Below are positions 58,167 through 64,000 of a stretch of 64,000 nucleotides of DNA, piece by piece. Position numbers and translations under genes: made by a program. Below the pieces are notes generated by a model, which ran no database searches, had not been told where the DNA came from, and worked only from the letters and a program-made list of their open reading frames with translations. Positions within the stretch are counted from its first letter, which is position 1, and the number at the start of each line of letters is the position of its first letter. Source of the DNA: an uncultured Sphingomonadaceae bacterium (GTDB taxonomy: Bacteria > Pseudomonadota > Alphaproteobacteria > Sphingomonadales > Sphingomonadaceae); NCBI GenBank assembly GCA_947497315.1, contig CANMFX010000001.1:930001-994000 (forward strand). The letters run 5' to 3'.

Positions 58167-59273
58167 ATGCGGAAGCTTGCCATAGGATTGGCGCTTGCCT
58201 CCACGGCGCTCGCTTCACCTGCCCTGGCCCGTGATGGCCAATGGTATGTGGGCGTAGAAGGCGGCGCGATGCTGGTTGAAGATATTACATCTGATATTGG
58301 TGCGAATACTAACGCGTCAGAAGTTGACCACGACACAGGTTATGATTTCGACGGTATCGTCGGTTATGATTTTGGTGGTTTTCGCCTGGAAACAGAAGTT
58401 GCTTATAAATCAGCGGCTGCTGATCGCCTTCAGGTAGGCGCACCAGGTATACCATCTAATGCTGATGGGTCAGGCACCTTTTCGGGTACCACGCCTATCA
58501 ATGGTGAAGTCAATGCTCTAAGCTTCATGCTGAACGGTCTGCTTGACTTTGGCGATGATGACGGCATTCAAGGCTTTGTCGGCGGCGGTGTTGGTGTGGC
58601 TCGTACCGAGGTCACCAATATTTTTGCTGGTCCTTATCTTGATGATTCGGACACTGGTTTTGCTTGGCAGGCGATTGCGGGTATCCGTGCTCCGCTGAGT
58701 GATAGCTGGGACGTTGGCCTGAAATATCGTTTCTTCAACGCTGACAAGATCGACCTTGTTGACCAAGTTGGTAACGATGTAAGTACCCGTCTGCGTACGC
58801 ACTCGATTTTGGGTAGCTTGATCTACAACTTTGGCGGAGAGCCAGAGGCACCACCTCCACCTCCACCTCCACCTCCACCACCGCCTCCACCTCCACCACC
58901 GCCGCCTCCACCGGCTGCTGTGTGTGCGCCTGGACCTTACATTGTATTCTTTGACTGGGATCAGTCAGACATTACACCAGAAGCTGCTACAGTTCTGGAC
59001 AATGCGGTTACGGCATATGGTGATTGTGGAAATGCTCAGGTTATGTTGGCTGGTAACGCCGATAAATCTGGTTCCGCGAGCTACAATGTTGGCTTGTCTC
59101 AGCGTCGTAACGACTCTGTTCGGGCTTATCTCGAATCACGCGGCATTAGCGGTGGCGTGATCTCCAGCGAAGCCTTCGGTGAAACGCGTCCTCGCGTTGA
59201 AACCGCAGACGGTGTTCGTGAACCACAGAACCGGAACGTGACCATTCAATATGGTCCTGGTTCAGGTAACTAA
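58167..59273 (+). CDS. OmpA family outer-membrane protein with polyproline linker
   Basis: A 368-residue protein: signal peptide (ending SPALA-RDG), then an eight-stranded beta-barrel (about 22-230, with WYVGVEGGAMLVED, VGYDFGGFRLETEVAY, WDVGLKYRFF). A run of more than twenty prolines follows, then a C-terminal OmpA domain (about 255-368) that binds peptidoglycan (NADKSGSASYNVGLSQRRNDSVRAYLESRGI, and ENRRVTI-like QNRNVTIQYGPG). The proline run is encoded by near-repeating CCACCT units. It is a major structural surface protein with its own promoter and terminator, unrelated to the GTA cluster. Confidence 0.93.
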   Translation: MRKLAIGLALASTALASPALARDGQWYVGVEGGAMLVEDITSDIGANTNASEVDHDTGYDFDGIVGYDFGGFRLETEVAYKSAAADRLQVGAPGIPSNADGSGTFSGTTPINGEVNALSFMLNGLLDFGDDDGIQGFVGGGVGVARTEVTNIFAGPYLDDSDTGFAWQAIAGIRAPLSDSWDVGLKYRFFNADKIDLVDQVGNDVSTRLRTHSILGSLIYNFGGEPEAPPPPPPPPPPPPPPPPPPPPPAAVCAPGPYIVFFDWDQSDITPEAATVLDNAVTAYGDCGNAQVMLAGNADKSGSASYNVGLSQRRNDSVRAYLESRGISGGVISSEAFGETRPRVETADGVREPQNRNVTIQYGPGSGN

Positions 59274-59298
59274 GAGCATCCAATCTTGATTTAGCGAA

Positions 59299-59328
59299 AA
59301 GGGCTGGTCTTCGGACCGGCCCTTTTTT
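59299..59328 (+). terminator. Terminator of the ompA-like gene
   Basis: AAGGGCTGGTC-TTCG-GACCGGCCCTT, eleven positions paired (one G-T) with a stable tetraloop, then a T run. Classical Rho-independent terminator 26 bases after the stop codon. Confidence 0.92.
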
Positions 59329-59449
59329 GTTGGGACAGCCACCTGAGCAAAGATAAACTGGTTGAAACCATTGTTGAAACTCACGTATCAAAATAGCATG
59401 TTCCTTTCCGATGACGGTGCGTCCAAGATGCAGCCGACTGGAGGAGGTA

Positions 59450-59953
59450 ATGACGCGTTTTTCGATGGTAAACCGGAAAGGCGGAAGTGATCACAATCCC
59501 CATTATCAACGTCATCACCTAATACCCCTGCAAGCCGCCACGATATCCGATCTTCGTGGTCCGCTGAACGAGATGGCCAGTGGTGGTTTTGATTTTGATG
59601 ATTTCGAGAGAAATGGGGTTTTGCTACCCTCAGATGAAAAATTAGCACTTCAAACGGGACGCCCCTTACACAGAGGCCCTCATCCGCATTACAACGAACT
59701 TGTTATTGAGCGGCTATTTCTCATAAAACAACTTGGCGCCCGCATTGAAAACACCAGCAAGCGCAGGGTTTTCTTCCATCTTAGAATGAGGCTTTTGCAG
59801 GCGGCATTGCGAAGGGCGCTGGTGGGTTCCGCACTGCCTGTGTTTCGTCTTAATAAAAAGGATCCGGGCCTATCCTCTGCGGCATTTGCGGATTTGGATA
59901 GCTGTGTTGATCTTCTCTTCGTCGCGACCCAATGGCCACCTCGGCAGAAATAA
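59450..59953 (+). CDS. AHH-type nuclease-like protein
   Basis: About 167 residues. QRHHLIPLQ, GFDFDDFERNGVLLPS and GRPLHRGPHPHYNELVIERL follow the order of the AHH superfamily (HNH/endonuclease VII-like toxin nuclease: paired His, an Asn-Gly-hydrophobic-Leu-Pro turn, then LHRGxHPxY). The first His pair is RHH rather than AHH. It has no signal peptide and no large toxin precursor, so it is a solo domain; whether it cuts nucleic acid is unproven. ATG 59450 has GGAGG five bases upstream. No immunity gene is obvious beside it. Confidence 0.72.
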   Translation: MTRFSMVNRKGGSDHNPHYQRHHLIPLQAATISDLRGPLNEMASGGFDFDDFERNGVLLPSDEKLALQTGRPLHRGPHPHYNELVIERLFLIKQLGARIENTSKRRVFFHLRMRLLQAALRRALVGSALPVFRLNKKDPGLSSAAFADLDSCVDLLFVATQWPPRQK

Positions 59954-59971
59954 CTCTGTCAGCAACTGCGG

Positions 59972-60628
59972 TTAAGCCAGCAGGCTTTCGAAAAGTTTAA
60001 GTCCGTCCGACCCACCGTGCCTATTATCAATGGCGCGCTCGGGATGCGGCATCATGCCGAGCACGTTACCTTTGTCATTTAGAACGCCCGCAATATTTCG
60101 CGCCGATCCGTTTACATTGGTGGCATAGCGAAAGGCTACCCTGTCATCATCTTCCAATCGGCCCAAAGTCTCATCATCCGCAAAATAATTGCCGTCATGA
60201 TGGGCAACCGGAATAGTGATGGCTTCGCTGTCTTTATATGCAGATGTGAATGCCGATCGAGACTGTCCCACGGTTAATGGCACATCCTTGCAAATAAACT
60301 CGATATTCTGGTTGCGCATCAAAACGCCCGGCAACAAGCCGATTTCGGTTAATATTTGAAAGCCATTACATACGCCCAGAATTTTGATGCCTTTATCCGC
60401 GGCGTCGATCACGGAGTCGATAATATGGGACCGCGCTGCCATCGCTCCTGAACGCAGGTAGTCTCCGTAAGAAAAACCACCTGGTATCGCGATTATATCC
60501 AGATTGTCTGGCAAGCTGTCGTCACCGTGCCAAACCATATGCGGCTTTGTACCGGTTACGGTTTCCAGCGCGACCGCCATGTCGCGATCACAATTGGAAC
60601 CTGGGAAGACGAGAACGGCAGAGTTCAT
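59972..60628 (-). CDS. purQ: Phosphoribosylformylglycinamidine synthase, glutaminase subunit
   Basis: A 218-residue class I glutamine amidotransferase that supplies ammonia for the fourth step of purine synthesis. [15 protein letters not shown] opens the protein. The catalytic triad is seen as Cys87 (LGVCNGFQ) and the His-Glu pair in MMPHPERA. It works with PurS and PurL. It starts two bases after purS, so the two are one operon; purL is outside the window. Confidence 0.97.
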   Translation of the reverse strand: MNSAVLVFPGSNCDRDMAVALETVTGTKPHMVWHGDDSLPDNLDIIAIPGGFSYGDYLRSGAMAARSHIIDSVIDAADKGIKILGVCNGFQILTEIGLLPGVLMRNQNIEFICKDVPLTVGQSRSAFTSAYKDSEAITIPVAHHDGNYFADDETLGRLEDDDRVAFRYATNVNGSARNIAGVLNDKGNVLGMMPHPERAIDNRHGGSDGLKLFESLLA

Positions 60629-60630
60629 GT

Positions 60631-60885
60631 TCAGGCTTCTTCTGCTGTTTGGCCGGACAGTTTCTGAATTTCAAAATTCTCGATCACTGTATTGGCGAGC
60701 AGTTTTTCGCACATTTTTTCAAGGTCGCTGTCTGTCATGTGGTCATCAACATCAAGTTCGATCAGCTTGCCAGCGCGCACGTCATTTACACCCTTGAAGT
60801 CCAGATTTTCCAGGGCGTGATGTATGGCTTTCCCCTGGGGGTCGAGGACACCGTTTTTCAGTGTCACAAAAATTCTTATCTTCAT
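60631..60885 (-). CDS. purS: Phosphoribosylformylglycinamidine synthase subunit PurS
   Basis: An 84-residue protein, [20 protein letters not shown], the PurS hallmark, followed by [23 protein letters not shown] and a short C-terminus. PurS dimers bridge PurQ and PurL in the FGAM synthase complex. The ORF track starts at 60912, but ATG 60883-60885 matches the family start. It is immediately upstream of purQ. Confidence 0.95.
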   Translation of the reverse strand: MKIRIFVTLKNGVLDPQGKAIHHALENLDFKGVNDVRAGKLIELDVDDHMTDSDLEKMCEKLLANTVIENFEIQKLSGQTAEEA

Positions 60886-61002
60886 GAATCTCGCTTCTTG
60901 GTTGGCCGACATGCTGCGCTATTTCCTATAGCGCTGTCGTCAAAAGGAGCAAGAGATGGTTGTCATCCCATATGTCGGATCATGGCAGTAGATTGATTGA
61001 AA

Positions 61003-62442
61003 TCAGAAAAACTTCGCAAATTTGAAATTCACCCGGTGGCGGTTCATCTGGTACAGGTCATAATTGCTGTCGACGCGGGAATAATTATAGTCGATCGAGG
61101 GTGAGAAGCCGAGTACCTTGATCTGTCGGCTACCGATATAGGCTCGGGCAAAAGTCCGCCAGTCCCGGCGCTTTTCCGTTGAGTAGAAAGTGTTGACTTC
61201 ATCAAAAGTTGAACGGCTGATGCTAGCTGAAACACCCGCGTTCAGTCCGAACGGCATTTCTCCACCAACACCCAGATTCATGCCGTAGTTGAGGCTGGAA
61301 AACTGATCGGAATTGAGTAGATCGCGCCGTGCAAATATGCTGGCTGATGCGATTAATGACTTACCGATCAAGTGTTCGTAAGTCGCATTGGCGCCCAGCT
61401 GCCAACCACTAAAACTGTCACTCAGTTTCGAATCAACCCGCCGGCCGTCCAGCTCGATACCGGCTCTTTGCCCCCGGCTGAGCGCCGTTTGAAAGCCCAA
61501 GCGTGCTCCATACTCACGGGTCGCCAGACGGCCACCGAACCAGCGTTGTTGACCCACAGCCTGCACGGAAACACTCGCATAGCGCGCAATCCGGAATTCC
61601 GGACCAGCTGCAATCTGCCCGACAATGTCGTCCGCCGCTTTACCCTTATAGTTGATGACTTTGCTATCAGCGTCGAACAGGAACGCGAGCTTGTCACTGG
61701 CTTTTAAACGAATCCCGCCGGAAAATCCCGCAATCTGACCAACGCCTGATCGTTGTCTGGCATTTTCATCAAGCTGCAACTCGCCTTGGGCATCACCCAG
61801 TACAGGGAAAATGGCACCAAAATTGACATCAATCGTTTCCGCGTTTGTGGCACCATTGATGTTGGTGTCGGGCGCGAAGCCGAAATCGAAACTGAAACGC
61901 CAGACCCGCTGATCCCTTAAAATACTGCGCGTATTGCGAATCGTCCGAGCGATCTCATCCGGCAGATTCTCGTCATTTTGCGCGAGGCGAAAATGATAGT
62001 CGGCGCTGGCTTCTTTGCCGCTCATCAGATAGGTGCGCGCGAGTTCCAGCCGCACGCGCGTTTGACCTGGATCCTCATCAAGGATCGAACGAAAGGTTTT
62101 GATAGCCTTTTTTAGATCACCTGTTTCGACAGCGATGTAGCCTGCCAAAAATTGCTGCTGTATCCGAAGGTCAGGAACCTGTCCGAGAACCTCGACAAGT
62201 GGCAGTGCCCGGTCATATTGTTTGGCCTGAATGAAGGCTTCGGCCTTGGCAAGCAATTGCGCCGGGGTAACTTGAAAGCGACAGATACCAGACTCGTCGC
62301 ATTTCGGCGTCGCCGCTGTAATTGCGGTTTCTGCCGCTGCTTCATCTGCAGCGATTTCTGCCGCTGCAGGAGTGATATGCAAGGATGCTGCAAGCCCCCC
62401 TGTAATCAGGAGGGCTGTTTTGGCAGTGACCGGCATTTTCAT
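61003..62442 (-). CDS. Surface lipoprotein assembly modifier (Slam) family protein, DUF560
   Basis: A 479-residue outer-membrane protein. It has a signal peptide (ITPAAAE), then an N-terminal TPR-like domain (about 60-165, AKAEAFIQAKQYDRALPLVEVL, DLKKAIKTFRSILDEDPGQTRVRLELARTYLMSG). A C-terminal 14-stranded barrel (DUF560) follows, with WRFSFDFGFAPDTNING at the junction and a Phe-terminal end. Slam proteins move lipoproteins such as TbpB or HpuA to the cell surface. The lipoprotein gene nine bases upstream on the same strand is the likely client. Confidence 0.88.
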   Translation of the reverse strand: MKMPVTAKTALLITGGLAASLHITPAAAEIAADEAAAETAITAATPKCDESGICRFQVTPAQLLAKAEAFIQAKQYDRALPLVEVLGQVPDLRIQQQFLAGYIAVETGDLKKAIKTFRSILDEDPGQTRVRLELARTYLMSGKEASADYHFRLAQNDENLPDEIARTIRNTRSILRDQRVWRFSFDFGFAPDTNINGATNAETIDVNFGAIFPVLGDAQGELQLDENARQRSGVGQIAGFSGGIRLKASDKLAFLFDADSKVINYKGKAADDIVGQIAAGPEFRIARYASVSVQAVGQQRWFGGRLATREYGARLGFQTALSRGQRAGIELDGRRVDSKLSDSFSGWQLGANATYEHLIGKSLIASASIFARRDLLNSDQFSSLNYGMNLGVGGEMPFGLNAGVSASISRSTFDEVNTFYSTEKRRDWRTFARAYIGSRQIKVLGFSPSIDYNYSRVDSNYDLYQMNRHRVNFKFAKFF

Positions 62443-62451
62443 GACTGGCCC

Positions 62452-63693
62452 CTAGTTTCCTCTGCCGACAAAGGTCCCCAATATGTCAATCCGTTCATCC
62501 GGCGTGCCGCCAACGATACGATAACCGCCGCCAACTTCTTCGCCGTTCGGTCCGTAGAAAGCTCCATCAACGCTGGAGCCGGCAATGTTCACGTCCAAGC
62601 GGGCGCCGCCGGGATTGACGAACCAAGCTTCGTTGAACTGACCGAGAAAGCCGCCCGCAGCAACCAGATCGATCTGACCCGCAGCATTGGCGCGGAATTG
62701 TGCGTTTTCTTGTACGCTAAAGCTCCCGCTGGTGCCGTCAAACAGTGGCGCGCTGACGGTGCCGTCCAAGGAGAGGGCAAAGGTATTTGCGCTGAAATCA
62801 ACGGTCGTGTTTGCACGGCCGGCGATCCATTGAAAATAAGTGTCGGTGTTACCCAATGTATCGGGCTGGTCATTGAAGACCATCGAGGCCAACATTGTAC
62901 CTTCGAAAGAACCCGAACCGCTCGTTGGGACCTGATTGTTTGCGCTAAGCTCGCCATAGGCCAGCGCGCCCCGTTCGAAGGTGTTTGTCTGGGTCAAGAT
63001 CGTGCTGGTGCTACCATCGGGATTGTCAATATCCGACTGCACGACACCAGCGGTGTTGCGCAGGTAACCGGCAAAGGTAACATATTGTGTTTCCGTTCCC
63101 GGGGTCTGATAGAAAAAGGTCGTTACATCGTAGCTACCAGCTTCTGCTGTGTTTATGAGGTCAAAAATAAACTCGCCGCCAGGCCTGCGAGAGACGTTGC
63201 TGGCAGATCCTGACTCGAGATAGTTAATTCCCTGCAGTCCAAAAGCGGTCGACTCAAGATCGGGTGTACCAAATTGGGGTTCAAGCGCTCCGCCAAAGTC
63301 GGTGCGGTGAAGTGGATCCTGAAAACGGCTTGTAGCACTTGTACCAGCCAGACCATTGGAAAAGCTTACGTTAAAAATTGCATCGCGTGGACTATAATCA
63401 ATGGTCAGGTTTGAATTTCTGACGGTTTTGGCGTCACCTTGGTAAAGCTGGGCACTCTGACCGGCACCGGGCGTACCGGCATCTTGTACGGAATATTGAT
63501 AGCTGTGTGTGCTGCCTACAGCGGTGTAGGATTTTGGCTCTGTCGGATTGACAAATGTATGGGTTTCTCCGCTGCCGTTGGTTCCACCGGTACCTGTGCC
63601 TCCTCCTGGTGCGGCACTGCCCGCAGACTGGGGGCCGGCTCCGCCACATGCGGCAAGCATTGTTGTACTGGCTAACAAGATCAAAAGGCGCAT
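62452..63693 (-). CDS. TbpB-like surface lipoprotein, probable Slam client
   Basis: A 413-residue lipoprotein with lipobox TTMLAACGG, a Gly/Ser/Ala-rich linker to about residue 45, and a beta-rich body. The C-terminal part (about 255-413, GSGSFEGTMLASMVFNDQ, NTTVDFSANTFALSLDG, LGQFNEAWFVNPGGARLDVNIAGSSVDGAFYGPNGEEVGGGYRI) fits the eight-stranded barrel of TbpB-like solute-binding lipoproteins, with the FYGPNGEEVGG turn that is the family signature. It is surface exposed if the Slam partner acts on it. The ligand is unknown; heme, iron or another nutrient are candidates. Confidence 0.85.
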   Translation of the reverse strand: MRLLILLASTTMLAACGGAGPQSAGSAAPGGGTGTGGTNGSGETHTFVNPTEPKSYTAVGSTHSYQYSVQDAGTPGAGQSAQLYQGDAKTVRNSNLTIDYSPRDAIFNVSFSNGLAGTSATSRFQDPLHRTDFGGALEPQFGTPDLESTAFGLQGINYLESGSASNVSRRPGGEFIFDLINTAEAGSYDVTTFFYQTPGTETQYVTFAGYLRNTAGVVQSDIDNPDGSTSTILTQTNTFERGALAYGELSANNQVPTSGSGSFEGTMLASMVFNDQPDTLGNTDTYFQWIAGRANTTVDFSANTFALSLDGTVSAPLFDGTSGSFSVQENAQFRANAAGQIDLVAAGGFLGQFNEAWFVNPGGARLDVNIAGSSVDGAFYGPNGEEVGGGYRIVGGTPDERIDILGTFVGRGN

Positions 63694-63777
63694 CGGAAAA
63701 ATTCCTCACATGAGTTCCACATGAGGGCGGTGCTATCATTCTAATGGTTAAATTCGCGTAAACCATCGCGGTGTTTA

Positions 63778-63828
63778 GTTAGGTGATTTGCCCGCCCCTT
63801 GAGGGACAAATGCATCGAATCACCTAAC
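63778..63828. repeat. Inverted repeat upstream of the lipoprotein gene
   Basis: GTTAGGTGATT (63778-63788) and its exact reverse complement AATCACCTAAC (63818-63828) enclose 29 bases in which TTTGCCC/GGACAAA can also pair, so the whole unit can form an extended hairpin. It lies between the partial gene at the window end and the lipoprotein start; no T run follows on either strand. Confidence 0.6.
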
Positions 63829-63848
63829 AACAAGCCGAAAGACTATGG

Positions 63849-64000
63849 TTACTTTCCGCGCTTTTTCCGTTCACTATCCAGGTCGAGTACTTCACTTAGG
63901 CCGCCTTCTGGGAACAATCCCATACGCCGGGCAACTTCCTGATATGCCTCGGCTTCTCCCCCTAAATCACGGCGAAAACGGTCCTTGTCGAGCTTTTCAT
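63849..64000 (-). CDS. C-terminal end of an unknown protein (window edge)
   Basis: An open minus-strand frame of about 50 codons reaches the window end and stops at TAA 63849-63851, too short for the ORF track. The visible tail reads [20 protein letters not shown] onward, then [23 protein letters not shown]: helical, charged, with a basic terminus. I do not recognise the family. Its frame is clean and codon use is normal, so it is probably the 3' end of a real gene upstream of the lipoprotein operon. Confidence 0.6.
   Translation of the reverse strand, partial: EKLDKDRFRRDLGGEAEAYQEVARRMGLFPEGGLSEVLDLDSERKKRGK

Noticed and set aside
62152-63213. 353-aa plus-strand ORF opposite Slam and the lipoprotein
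   Set aside because: Antisense shadow; Cys/Arg-rich composition and no recognisable motif, while the minus strand has two clear genes.
1-64000. CRISPR array or rRNA genes
   Set aside because: No regularly spaced short direct repeats and no rRNA-like sequence were noticed on either strand.

Overview
The window comes from an alphaproteobacterium, most likely a sphingomonad (order Sphingomonadales, perhaps near Sphingorhabdus/Parasphingorhabdus). The grounds are: a CpdR-like receiver protein beside N-formylglutamate amidohydrolase; the three-part transhydrogenase operon preceded by an aa3-oxidase subunit IV; SapC and DUF6127 family proteins; TonB receptors; and a gene-transfer-agent (GTA) cluster in Rhodobacter-like order. 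The exact genus is inference. Base composition is moderate, with clearly AT-richer patches at about 15.6-16.3 kb and 28.8-29.9 kb.

Layout. 0-14 kb holds housekeeping genes: a DUF389 membrane protein cut by the window edge, MAPEG, rpmF-plsX-fabH, an AraC regulator whose frame runs antisense through a tRNA-Val gene, cpdR, an N-formylglutamate amidohydrolase, a candidate small RNA with an anti-Shine-Dalgarno motif, sapC with an FAD oxidase, a DEAD-box helicase, a lipoprotein and a sigma-54 activator. 14-28.7 kb holds cox subunit IV and the pntAA-pntAB-pntB operon (interrupted by an AT-rich foreign-looking gene, with a palindromic element inside the pntB reading frame), an Asp/Glu racemase, a beta-helix protein paired with a diheme cytochrome, an MFS exporter, a pentapeptide/LprI protein, DNA polymerase IV and a TonB-dependent receptor. 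28.9-29.8 kb is an AT-rich two-gene module, DUF2188 plus a TIR/deoxyribosyltransferase-like protein, which looks like an uncharacterised defence or signalling unit.

29.8-41.2 kb holds glutamate-cysteine ligase, a YqaA membrane protein, an alanine/glycine symporter, DUF2855, a cNMP-patatin protein, a GFA-like zinc protein, DUF2141, and a divergent sterol-desaturase / TetR-Rieske locus with two matching operator palindromes. 41.3-58 kb is a complete-looking GTA head-tail cluster (terminases to tail tip) with no integrase, repressor or lysis genes. Its special features are a leader RNA ending in a terminator, three copies of a MITE-like repeat, an antisense TPR-like gene between protease and capsid, tandem hairpins after the capsid gene, and a TIM-barrel-like/DUF2460 fusion with an internal ribosome site at the domain border. 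58-64 kb holds an OmpA protein, an AHH-type nuclease-like protein, purS-purQ, and a Slam-type translocator with its probable surface lipoprotein substrate.

A family of roughly 110-250-bp elements bounded by 16-bp inverted ends (CCTCARGCGCCGGGCG) occurs five times between 31 and 50 kb, always between genes. No CRISPR array, rRNA operon, integrase or intact insertion sequence was seen. All family names come from reading the translations by eye; no database search was run.
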